Assembly (NCBI GenBank): GCA_028565635.1
Contig: JAOXYB010046003.1
Span: forward strand, 1-12,330
Source: Phoronis ovalis
Lineage: Eukaryota > Phoronida > Phoronidae
DNA length: 12,330 bases
Direction of reading: 5' to 3'
Position numbers and translations under genes: made by a program. Shown here in pieces: positions 1-8,081 of this stretch (within the stretch, counting starts at the first letter, position 1; each line of letters opens with the position of its first letter). The notes under the pieces are model-generated. The model was given only the letters and a program-made list of their open reading frames with translations. It was not told where the DNA came from and did no database searches.

Positions 1-144
1 TCATTTTGAAAGAGTACCCCACAATGATAAACCAGATTATAATGCATGATGTATTCTATTCTTTTCTAATGTAAAAACACAATAATGTTAAAAAAATATA
101 ATCCTACACATTGGATGGGCATTAGACATAACAAATGTCTTGTT
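1..144 (+). repeat. Left arm of a ~145-bp inverted repeat
   Basis: This stretch is the reverse complement of 11740-11885. By eye the two differ by a 2-base indel (GAA-AGAG against GAATAAGAG), three substitutions in an A-rich stretch near base 78, and one more near base 130. Similarity stops after CTTGTT at 144. The left limit is the window edge, so the true length is unknown. It lies in the inferred intron before the GH31-like exon. No reading frame is visible. It could be a dispersed repeat present twice in opposite orientation, or the terminal inverted repeat of a large element. Confidence 0.9.
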
Positions 145-415
145 TAGTAAGTGATAATTTGATAGTAATATACAGTGTTATACCTACAAGATGCTTTTTC
201 AAATTTTTTATTAAATTTTCAACATGACCAGTTTCATAAAAATTATAATTTTTTAGCAAATGCAAGATGTATACCTGAAATAAAAAAGTTAGACATAAAT
301 TGGGAAGCTTGCAGCTAGCTCTTAGTGTAGAACATTTTGGATTTTTAATTGAAAAGTAGTAAAATGTTCATGAATAAGGAAAATTAAAAAACAAAACTAT
401 TTTTTGTCATAACAG

Positions 416-676
416 GGCTCTGGAAGATTACAGCTAACAATGGAAACAGAAGGGTTTAATATGTCTGCATGGCATTTTGATACTATTCGTGTGTTACATG
501 TTAAAGCTAAACCTTCAGTAGTAACCCTTAACAAGATGCAAATTCAACCAGCATTACACTACAATGATGAAACACAGGTAATATCAAATGACAGACTTGT
601 AGCTGTGGGTCATTTACTCACATACTCTCCAGACCTGTTTTCTGGAGTTCCAAATGTAAAACTTAAAGCCGAATAA
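416..676 (+). CDS. Terminal exon of a GH31 alpha-glucosidase-like protein (partial)
   Basis: A frame of 86 residues runs from an acceptor-like site (TTTTTTGTCATAACAG, AG at 414-415) to TAA at 674-676. Eight codons precede the first ATG at 440 in the same frame, beginning GSGRLQLT, so the ATG is probably internal and this is the last coding exon of a gene entering from the left. The core TIRVLHVKAKPSVVTLN, then a short loop and LHYNDETQVI, resembles the C-terminal beta-sandwich of GH31 alpha-glucosidases, where a strand ending V-LGV is followed by a P--V--NG turn and a Y----QVL strand. That domain packs beside the catalytic barrel and has no catalytic residues. The tail after about residue 60 does not match my picture of the family. 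The assignment is from pattern memory; a different protein is possible. An AATAAA overlaps the stop codon. Confidence 0.45.
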   Translation, partial: GSGRLQLTMETEGFNMSAWHFDTIRVLHVKAKPSVVTLNKMQIQPALHYNDETQVISNDRLVAVGHLLTYSPDLFSGVPNVKLKAE

Positions 677-722
677 AAAAAGTCAGATTAATAATGATCT
701 CTTGTCCACTGTTAAAAATAAA
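672..722 (+). terminator. Candidate polyadenylation signals of the GH31-like gene
   Basis: AATAAA occurs at 672-677, overlapping the TAA stop, and again at 717-722, followed by a GT-bearing stretch (GGGTGTCAG at 728-736). The second is the likelier signal because it leaves a short 3' UTR. Which one is used cannot be told from sequence. Confidence 0.35.
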
Positions 723-1503
723 ATTCCGGGTGTCAGATTTAAGATCCAGAACATCTTCAAGCTGTAATATTATTAGGCACCATTATGTTCAAAACAGAAT
801 GATGTACTAATAAATGTAAACTAGAATGCAGGGTGTTTTTCGGATAAAGCTCCTACTGGCAGAAGTGGCATCATCTAGTATAGTTTAAGGAATTTAAGTT
901 TGTTTAGTCCGCCTATGCCTTATCATCCATCATGACCGAGGTTCTGTATTAACTATTCAGAAAAATGCTCAGTTCGGTTCCTGCGGTATTCTGGAATACT
1001 GTGGAAAGTAAGTTTCTAATTTTGGCTCAGAATCTCAAGAAATCACTTAATGATGTGAACTATGAGCCCTTTCTGAAACATAACACACGTTTGGGGCTTA
1101 TAGTAAACAGCTGCGGTGGGTTTAACCGTTAATGAAAGACTTTATCTTCATTTTTGTTCAAAACTTTAAAAAATCCCCTATATAATTTGTGCAGATGTTG
1201 TTACTCTTTTGCGAAATTATAAATAAGAAGAAAAATTTGCAGAATTTTTCGTTTTTTACTGAAGAATTCCAAGCATATGCTGTAGAATAACACATAGTAA
1301 TAATGCTGATAAAACGATTAAAAAAATATGTAATTCTGCAGTCGTTGAATTTTTGCAAGTGTCAAGTTCTTGAAAAATGAGTGTATGAATTTTGATAAAC
1401 TATGAAAGTGTGAAAAATAGGATTGTTTGAATTTTGGGAAATTAGTAAAATTTGGAAAAAAAAGTCTTGCATAACAAGCAATAGACAGACTATCGGATAA
1501 TGA
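677..1503. other. 3' UTR and intergenic DNA without a supported gene
   Basis: The first part is probably 3' UTR of the GH31-like gene. 780-1130 is less AT-rich and holds a 55-codon ATG-to-stop frame at 965-1132 (+) with no recognisable domain. 1150-1500 is AT-rich; minus-strand frames there are low-complexity. No promoter or RNA gene is visible. Confidence 0.5.
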
Positions 1504-1869
1504 CATAACTGCTTAGCTTACAATAGTCCAGCAAGAAAAGCAATACAAAGATATTTGATTACTATTACTCATAATGATTCACTTATAGAAGTTGATGTAT
1601 TTTATATGATTCATTTTATAATCAAAAACAATAAGTTTTGTTTGTTGTGTTTATGTTGTACAGATCTTGAAGATGAATTTCATTTTCTGTTTAAATGTGG
1701 AACTTTAGCAGATCTTAGACCTAAATGTTTAACCAGTTATTATAGTATAAACCCAAACTTTGAAGAAAGGAATACTCTATTGTCGTCACAACACAGACAC
1801 ACAGGCTATGTTAGCAAAGTATTTATTTATTACATTCAAAATAAGAAAACAACTATAATTACAGTATAA
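1504..1869 (+). pseudogene. LINE ORF2 C-terminal fragment
   Basis: An open frame after a TGA at 1501 encodes about 121 residues. It carries the C-terminal zinc-knuckle-like signature of CR1/Jockey-type LINE ORF2 proteins: C-x2-C, then a DLEDEFHFLFKC block (the H and last C of the motif), then LRPK, YYSINPNF and TLLSS, ending SKVFIYYIQNKK. In the family this segment follows the reverse transcriptase and closes ORF2. The reverse transcriptase and endonuclease are absent; upstream sequence is AT-rich and unrelated, as expected of a 5'-truncated insertion. No poly-A tail or target duplication is clear. The strand is opposite to the LU gene, and it lies just beyond that gene's 3' end. Confidence 0.75.
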
Positions 1870-2378
1870 TATGTGAATGAAATGTACTTTTATAATTCCT
1901 AAATTGCATTTTTGCAAAGTTTGTATCACAAAGCTGCTGGGGTTTAAAAGAAGAAATAAGCACACTTGGTAAAATTATTATATTTAAAATTAATTATATA
2001 ACCAAAAAGTATAACGCATGAGGCGTGGATATCAATAACATTAAATGTTATCAAATGCATGTAACTTAATAGAGCTGTTAAAAAATACCACCACAGGCTT
2101 GATATCTATTTGTCCCCCTCTCTTCAAGTATTTAAAACTTAGCTTCTTCCTTTATAGTTGGAATGAACTTGCCAATAATTACAACTTCTCTCCCTTTGTG
2201 CCACACTCACTCCCATAATTGTTATTGCATCCACTTTGCTCATAGTGATATTAAATGCATCAGTCTGGTAAGTAGTATTCTGGTATTCAAACTGTATGTT
2301 AAGCATCTATCTATATATTAGTTGTTTGCTAAGTGCCGCACTAATTTTGTTGTACTACCATATATACTAAGCAGTTGC
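1870..2378. other. Region between the LINE fragment and the LU gene
   Basis: This AT-rich stretch should contain the 3' UTR of the minus-strand LU gene. No canonical AATAAA on the minus strand lies close to the stop. Candidates are TATAAA (complement of 2152-2157) and overlapping AATAAA copies at about 1819-1833, inside the LINE frame. Nothing else is recognisable. Confidence 0.4.
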
Positions 2379-2582
2379 TCAGAAAATACAACTTATGGCT
2401 GCAAGGGACAACATGAAAATGATAACTTTGCTGGCTTGTCCATTCTCAGCACTGTTACATAAGTCAACAGAACAGCACTTGACGATATATTTACCCACAG
2501 CGTTGCTTGTGTCTTGTTCTGTGCAATTATCACTGCATGTTCTATCGACTATGACAAGGTTTCCAACGTCACTACGAGTTTT
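2379..2582 (-). CDS. LU gene coding exon 3: C-terminal half and GPI signal
   Basis: The exon begins after acceptor CTTTATTTTACAG (AG at 2584-2583) with KTRSDVGN in phase 0 and contains cysteines 6-10, including the diagnostic CCSVDLCN. It ends with a short polar spacer, a 15-residue hydrophobic tail and a stop at 2381-2379. The likely GPI attachment residue lies between N91 and G96 of the full protein. Confidence 0.88.
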   Translation of the reverse strand, partial: KTRSDVGNLVIVDRTCSDNCTEQDTSNAVGKYIVKCCSVDLCNSAENGQASKVIIFMLSLAAISCIF

Positions 2583-5500
2583 CTGTAAAATAAAGTACAG
2601 TGCGCTGCATGTAATACATAACATTAACAAGTTAGTTTTTTTCAGCGATTATTTTCCAACAACACATAAGTTGAGACCAATTTCACTCTATTTTGGATGA
2701 AACTTAATTTTTTTGTCTGTCAATTGTAATAATGTCCACAAATAATGCAAATTTCCTTTAACAAAAAAATTATTGGAAAAAAAATAATTTTGGGTGTCCG
2801 AAGATCTCAACTTAAAGTGGCTAATAATGCACTGCTTTTCAAACTATGTTAAATTTTGGATAGTTTTAACTTAACAATGAAGAAATAGCATTAAATTTTG
2901 GGAAAGTTAAGTGAAAAACTAATTTCAAGATAATTATATTATTATATAAGATAATATGCTTAAATTCTTTTCTTCATTTGATTATGTTTTTATTAGTAAT
3001 GCCATATTGGAAGTGATCCAGATCAAAATCACAAAGAACCTGTGTTTTGACCTATATTTACCATGTACCGAATATGAAACTGATCTGATAAAAACTGAAA
3101 TCTTTATTGTGAGACACAGAAAGTGTCACATATGCTAACGCTGCACAGCATACGGCATATATATATGTGTATGTGTGTGTGTGAGTGCGTGTGTATATAG
3201 TAATGTATACATCAATTGGTTTGCAGATTTTGCTTCAAAAATATCTAAATATGTGATATTTTGACCATTAATTTGATAGCACCTGTGAGCTCAGAAAAGA
3301 TGTTATAAGCTATATTCAGTTTTAAGGGGCTTTATTAATCCTCTGTTTACGCAGTATTATTCACGTTTTTTCATGTACCATGCCCACGACTGACTTGTGA
3401 CATTTTATGCAACTGATTGTAAACATGACACTTATATTTATTAATTTTAAAAACAGCCTAGTTACAATAAAATATTAAAATCTGTGCAAAAGGTCAGCAA
3501 GTCTCCTTCCATTACTAAATATTAAAAAAGTCTCCATTTCTGACTGACATACCATACATGCGCCTTCACAATCGAAAGTATCCACGTTTTTGTTGAATGG
3601 ATCTTCACACTCTTTACCACCGCAGAAGTAGCATTTAATAGCTGCTGTTGTACCTGCACAATTAAAGAGGATACTGGAATTACACAAATGCAGCAACATA
3701 CAGTTATAGTTGATAATTGCAGTCATGTAATTCCTAAAATATTCATCCATGGGTACAGAAAGAAGCTCATGTTAGGTGCATGTGAGCTTAATTTGTGTGT
3801 GTATGAATATATGTGTGTATATATGAAAGTCCTATCATGTACATGATGTGATGGCAAAAAGAAACTTATATATCATATGCATATAATGCTAAGGAAACTT
3901 CTGTCATGTACCTATAAAGGCCAAAGAATCTTCTATCGTATGCCTATGATAACCAAGTAAACTCATATCATATACTTAAGTTGGCTATGAAACTGTTTGG
4001 TGACCAATAAACTTGTATGATATGCATAGGATGGCCAAGAAAATGTCTAGGATATCCTTTGTCAAGGAAACCACATCATATACATATAGTGGCCTGACAT
4101 TTTTTTGATCAGAAGCACATGATAGTGAAGGAAAATTCTCAAGTTGGTCATGAAAACTTGTATTGTACATATATAGTGGCCATGATTTTGTTTTATCTTA
4201 TGCATACGATAACCTAGGAAAATTCTAAAGTTGGTCATGAAAACTTCAATCTATCATATGTATATGATGGTCATGGAACTTTTTATCACATGTATGTGAT
4301 GGCCAAGGAACTTATCATATGTTATTATGGCCATGGATTTTTTTTTTATCATGTGCATATGACAGCTAAGGATTACTCTAAGGTTGATCATGAACTAAAA
4401 ACTTCTAGCATATGCATATGATGACCATGGAACTTTTATCATATGCTTATGATGATCACAAAACTTGTTATAATATCCATATGATGGTATATCAAATGGA
4501 AATTAGATGGCATTGAACTCTTCTTCTTTCTGGATGTCTATTATATATATTTATTTATTTGCTACACTGAGACTGGAATTAAATGCGCCAAATTTAAGTC
4601 AGCATAGCTTGAAACATTTCAGTTAGTTTTTAAAAAGTGACTGAGATATCAAATTAATTGTTATTGACCTGTATTTTGTATTATTAAACTGATAGACTGA
4701 TAGATGTATGTCATCTATTGAATTTTACAGTCCCGTGCTATTCTTTCAGCCAACCTGATATCAAATGATAATAAGCATTCAAAGTTTAGAATATTGAACA
4801 GAAGTGACTACCCTTTTAATAGTTTTACAGCTTTAGACTGAGTGTAAGATTTTAATATTTTAGTTTTGAATATTTTTATGTTGAAAGACATATTTTTAAC
4901 CTCAAGGTAATGAAGGTAGATGTAAATATCACACATTTATAGTGACTTAGGTAATACTGGAAACATATTTAATTATTTTTTATTCTTTCTTTTCTTAACT
5001 ATATTTTGGTTGTTAATACATTTCTATCTCAATTCAAATTTACTGTAAATCATGAGATTTGTGACCGAGTCTTTTGTAACATACTTGCACTCAACAAGGC
5101 CCACAATAGTGGTCATCTTGGATTTTTCCAGATACAGAATTTGATATTTTAAATATTTTAAGCAGGATCAAAAGATTTTACAACTTTTTCTTAAGAACAA
5201 ATTAAATCATCTGAAAATACTAACTTTCAGAATGTAACCATTATCAGGAAATATAACTGAATCAGATATTAATTTTTTAAGGCATTATATATTATTAAAA
5301 AGCTTTAGTTCTCTAAAAACGTTTTAAAAATCAAGCACTCTTCAGAAATTAATTGTAATAAGGTCATAATATTCCTATTTAGGCTTGAGTTGCCTTTCTT
5401 TGTATCAAAGTTTGAAAAATCAAACTTTTATACAATTTTAAACTTGGCGCATTTATTTCATGCCACCCTGTACAACTTTACATTTCCAGCTCCACCAAGG

Positions 5501-6082
5501 AAGTGTCACTAAAACTCTAAAAACCTCTACTAATCTACTACTAACATAGTAATACACATATTTTATGACAATTCTAGAAATCAAGTCCCTTCCAAAGATT
5601 TCCAATAATTGTTGAATTGCTCGGAAAAGGAATTGGGCTGCTTAAGGCTAACCACAACAACTTAATTGGCCTTCCTCAATAAAGGGAGACAGTTTACTGA
5701 AAGTTTAAATATGAGCAAGATTGTTCAATTTTTGCGAAATCTGTCATACTTATATCACATAATAATAATTATTATAAATAAAATGTACATTAATTTATAA
5801 ATGTTTCAAATCAATGGCTTAAAATTATTGCTGCTTCCATTGTAAGGGAACATCGGCACTACAGCCAACAATTCCACTATAATGTTACACCTATATGAAT
5901 ACAATAAAAGTGTACCATGATCTTTGCAATTCCTACAGTCAAATTATTTCTTTCCAAACTATTCTAAACATAAATTTTAAATGCTTGTCAAATAGTGTGG
6001 TAATGTTACCTAGACAAACATCTTATCAAACTAGCTTACCAATAATGGAAAGAAAAACTGCTACTGCAATGCAAGTCTTCAT
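2379..6082 (-). CDS. Ly-6/uPAR (LU) domain GPI-anchored protein, three coding exons
   Basis: Coding exons are 6082-6040, 3653-3553 and 2582-2379, joined by GTAAGC...GTGCAG and GTATGT...TTTACAG introns in phases 1 and 0. The joined frame has 115 codons plus stop. Residues 1 to about 18 are a signal peptide with hydrophobic core IAVAVFLSII. The LU domain starts at about residue 20 with IKCYFC and ends with CCSVDLCN (84-91). The mature part has exactly ten cysteines, at 22, 25, 30, 43, 47, 64, 68, 84, 85 and 90, the full three-finger set of five disulfides. Polar residues SAENGQASK and a hydrophobic end (VIIFMLSLAAISCIF) fit a GPI-attachment signal. Family members sit on the outer membrane face, binding receptors or modulating channels; no specific partner can be named. 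Separate exons for signal, N-half and C-half are the usual Ly-6 pattern. No broken splice site or stop is seen. Confidence 0.88.
3156..3199. repeat. TA/TG microsatellite in LU intron 2
   Basis: A short (TA)n run grades into interrupted (TG)n. It lies in the 970-bp intron between coding exons 2 and 3. Confidence 0.85.
3553..3653 (-). CDS. LU gene coding exon 2: N-terminal half of the domain
   Basis: This 101-base exon starts after acceptor TTAATTGTGCAG (AG at 3655-3654) with the last two bases of a Gly codon, then TTAAIKCYFCGGKECEDPF and a segment ending FDCEGACM. It closes on a codon boundary at donor GTATGT (3552-3547). It supplies cysteines 1-5 of the LU domain. The frame stays open into both introns, which hides the true exon edges. 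Confidence 0.88.
3793..3825. repeat. TG/TA microsatellite in LU intron 1
   Basis: Interrupted GTGTGTGTATG and ATGTGTGTATATATG runs directly abut the palindromic array that follows. Confidence 0.75.
3826..4500. repeat. Intronic minisatellite of palindromic units (~18 copies)
   Basis: The unit is a near-palindrome related to ATCATATGCATATGAT followed by a linker such as GGCCATGGAACTT or GGCCAAGGAAACTT. Palindrome centres fall near 3840, 3879, 3910, 3942, 3973, 4024, 4054, 4083, 4112, 4167, 4204, 4261, 4292, 4322, 4356, 4414, 4445 and 4480. Most steps are 29-35 bases; the longer ones hold extra linker containing AAGTTGGTCATGAA or similar. Some units are perfect palindromes (ATCATGTACATGAT at 3834-3847); others carry paired changes such as ATCACATGTATGTGAT. 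The array lies wholly in LU intron 1. It encodes nothing on either strand. Confidence 0.85.
4565..5470. mobile_element. Non-autonomous Tc1/mariner-type element with TA duplication
   Basis: The left end (4565-4597, starting CACTGAGACTGGAATTAAAT) and the reverse complement of the right end (5438-5470, starting CAGGGTGGCATGAAATAAAT) match at 25 of 33 positions, with an 18-of-19 block, TAAATGCGCCAARTTTAA. Both outer flanks are TA (4563-4564 and 5471-5472), the duplication made by Tc1/mariner transposases, and CAGGGTGG is a common mariner-type terminus. The 906-bp interior is AT-rich with no transposase frame and no DDE/D motif, so this is a decayed or MITE-like copy. It sits in intron 1 of the LU gene. 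The divergent tips suggest some age. Confidence 0.6.
5473..6039. other. Rest of LU intron 1, nothing recognised
   Basis: AT-rich intron between the mariner-type element and the donor of exon 1. The one frame of note on the opposite strand runs across the signal-peptide exon and is its shadow. Confidence 0.6.
6040..6082 (-). CDS. LU gene coding exon 1: signal peptide
   Basis: ATG at 6082-6080 is followed by MKTCIAVAVFLSII and one base of the next codon, then the donor GTAAGC (6039-6034), giving phase 1. Upstream on the minus strand, TTTCTTAAATTGACAG ends about 15 bases before the ATG and looks like an acceptor, so a 5' UTR exon further right is possible. The ATG was chosen because it begins a good signal peptide and its phase matches exon 2. 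Confidence 0.85.
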
Positions 6083-6369
6083 ATTGTAGGCAAATTTCTG
6101 TCAATTTAAGAAACTGAAGTTAAGCAGACATATAGCTCTGATCTAGCTAAGCAAAGGAGTAAATAAAGGTACGACATGTACTAAAGTTAATACATTAATT
6201 TTGTTTTATGCTTGTCAGTTTTGTAATATGTATAATTTATCTATGCTGGGAACTTGGATAAATAAAACTTTTAACCAAAGTATCATTGGTTGCAAATGTT
6301 CTATATGGTGAGTACCATACCAGATGGTTCAGGTTGATTACGTGATTTTGAATAATTTATAAAAAAGAG
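6083..6369. other. Upstream region of the LU gene
   Basis: Promoter and 5' UTR of the LU gene should lie here or further right on the minus strand. I see no clear TATA or GC box. A possible 5' UTR acceptor (TTAAATTGACAG) ends just upstream of the ATG. A conserved-looking core promoter is not evident. Confidence 0.35.
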
Positions 6370-6577
6370 TTAAAAGATGTAGTCTAGTGTGTCTGTTGGG
6401 ACATAATAGAGTTATTATTGTGGTTATCCTGTGTACTTTAATAGTTCTTTCTTAATGATTACATGATGCCAATCAATTGTTAAGATTTAAAAGATGTACT
6501 CTGTGTCTGTTGGGGCATAATAGTGTTATTACAGTCTGTGGTTATCCTGTGCACTATAATAGTTCTTTCTTAATGAT
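6370..6577. repeat. Tandem duplication of a ~90-bp unit
   Basis: 6370-6459 and 6487-6577 share TTAAAAGATGTA, GTGTCTGTTGGG, CATAATAG, GTGGTTATCCTGTG and AATAGTTCTTTCTTAATGAT in order. They are offset by 117 bases with small indels and substitutions. It is not coding. It sits upstream of the LU gene and could affect its promoter, which is speculation. Confidence 0.85.
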
Positions 6578-6857
6578 GCATTCCATTTATCGGAAAATTG
6601 TAATATTCTGCTAGTGTTTATATTCATGTTCTATGTTTGTTCCAAGTATATCCTGGGGAGGCACTTAACAAAAAATGTTGGTGGGGATGTGAGGCCCCAG
6701 GTAAAAAAACCCGTAAAAATTGCTTTCCAAAAATATACTCTATGGTAAAACTTTCTCAAAGTCATTCCTAAAATAATGGTCAATGCAGAACTAACTGTTC
6801 ACATGGCGAGTTTATGGTGGAAGATATCAACAGAAAATGCACCACTGGTAATATGTA

Positions 6858-7007
6858 TTTATGTCACAAGAACAAAGTCGTATATGCAATTTAAAAGCGC
6901 CCGTAGGCACATGTTTATTAATATAAAGAATAGAGTTTAACAATACAAATTATAATGAGTTTGACTAGTTATTTCAGAGCACCAACTACATTTCTCCAGA
7001 AATTAGC
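6858..7007. repeat. 150-bp direct repeat, distal copy (candidate B2 of a YR element)
   Basis: Identical to 7290-7439 apart from three substitutions seen by eye (about 98% identity). Read on the minus strand it follows the recombinase, the motif cluster and the other copy. On that strand it carries AATAAA (in TTAATAAACATG), suited to a polyadenylation signal. Similarity stops sharply on both sides. Confidence 0.92.
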
Positions 7008-7289
7008 AGAAGATAAAACTATATGTCTATATCTTAGGCTAACGAACTACTATGAATAGGTGACAGTGGGGAGGAGGGCGGGTGACTTTAATTAATTGAA
7101 TAAATTGAGAACCTTCTGTGAGTGCGGTGGTGAAAAGGGAGTGACTTATAGAGGGTTATATATGGAGGTTGTGACCTTTGAACTGGGTCCTAATTGGTTA
7201 TTATATATGAGAGCTCGGATGCGTAGGATATAAACCCCGCCTTGATTTTGTGTCATAAAATTGGTTACTTCAGGAGTTCTTAACCTGCC
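7008..7289. repeat. 282-bp spacer between direct repeats (candidate A2, promoter-like)
   Basis: Sequence between the two 150-bp copies, locally more GC-rich. On the plus strand it has ATTGGTTA, then TTATATATGAGAG (7200-7212) and GGATATAAACCCC, resembling CCAAT and TATA elements. In DIRS/Ngaro-type split direct repeats (A1-ORFs-B1-A2-B2), an A segment lies between B copies. No A1 partner is seen in this window, so the role is inferred. Confidence 0.4.
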
Positions 7290-7439
7290 TTTATGTCACA
7301 AGAACAAAGTCGTATATGCAATTTAAAGGCGCCCGTAGGCACATGTTTATTAATATAAAGAATAGAGTTTAACAATACAAATTATAATGAGTTTGACTAG
7401 TTATTTCAGGGCACCAACTAAATTTCTCCAGAAATTAGC
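7290..7439. repeat. 150-bp direct repeat, proximal copy (candidate B1 of a YR element)
   Basis: Partner of 6858-7007 in the same orientation, starting TTTATGTCACAAGAACAAAG and ending CCAGAAATTAGC. The high identity indicates a recent duplication or homogenised terminal repeats. A stem-prone segment follows (GCCAC at 7441 and GTGGC near 7461). Confidence 0.92.
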
Positions 7440-7512
7440 GGCCACTAGCCACACACCCTGTGGCGGTGCCCCCGAAAGAACTGGTTAATAAAGGTAGTGG
7501 ACTGTGATGGTA

Positions 7513-8033
7513 CACTGATAGCAAATAGCATTCTCAGTTGCACCACCTGTGGTAAAACAACTTTCTGAATTAATTAACAGGAAAGCTAAGTGGTGGTGAC
7601 ATATAAAAAGAGAAGTAGGTGCCAAGTAACCGTACAACTTACAAATTAGGAAACATTACACAATTAGTAAATTACTGTTTAAGTTGAACTACAACTAATA
7701 TTGTACAAAATAGTAAATACGAAACGATTTTGGTGTGATACCGACGCGATAGCTAATTGCATTCTCAGTAGACTAAGGATAACAATAATATTCCACAAAT
7801 GTTTAACCAGATACCGGAACAAAATATCAATGTACAATGAAGTATATTTAAACCTGTTACACTGATAGTGAATAGCATTCTCAGTGGGAACATTTCTATA
7901 GTACAAACAGGATTCTGAATTAGGTGAGATATTCTGCCAAGAAATTACGTTGTACATTAGACAACAAAATGTTTTATGTACAAGGAAGTAATAACTATTG
8001 ATGGGATCACTGATAGCAAATTGCCTTCTCAGC
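7513..8033. repeat. Four dispersed copies of a 26-bp motif with inverted ends
   Basis: Copies at 7513-7538, 7744-7769, 7860-7885 and 8008-8033 follow CACTGATAG, a 6-base AT-rich middle, then GCATTCTCAGT. CACTGA and TCAGT(G) at the ends are inverted, so each copy could fold into a hairpin with a ~15-base loop or bind a dimer. Start-to-start distances are 231, 116 and 148. Sequence between copies is largely unrelated, apart from a shared TTCTGAATTA after copies 1 and 3 and repeated TGTAC. The second copy has lost CACT. The cluster lies between the recombinase stop and the proximal direct repeat. It is not an ordinary tandem array and not coding. Confidence 0.85.
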
Positions 8034-8081
8034 AATGGGTGCCTAGGATTGCCCTCCCCCCATGATGAAAGAGAGGGATAG

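Noticed and set aside
965-1132. 55-codon ATG-to-TAA frame on the plus strand
   Set aside because: Composition is passable but there is no recognisable domain, no clear splice or promoter context, and the length is within chance expectation.
1158-1506. Two minus-strand frames rich in F, S and K
   Set aside because: Low-complexity products of AT-rich DNA.
2395-2700. 101-codon plus-strand frame
   Set aside because: Antisense shadow of LU exon 3 and its intron.
5895-6089. 64-codon plus-strand frame
   Set aside because: Antisense to the signal-peptide exon of the LU gene; no domain.
6776-6940. 54-codon plus-strand frame running into the distal direct repeat
   Set aside because: No family resemblance; the part in the repeat is read in another frame at the other copy, so no shared protein is encoded.
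7513-8033. CRISPR-like array
   Set aside because: Only four diverged copies with irregular 116-231-base spacing, in a eukaryotic context with no cas genes.
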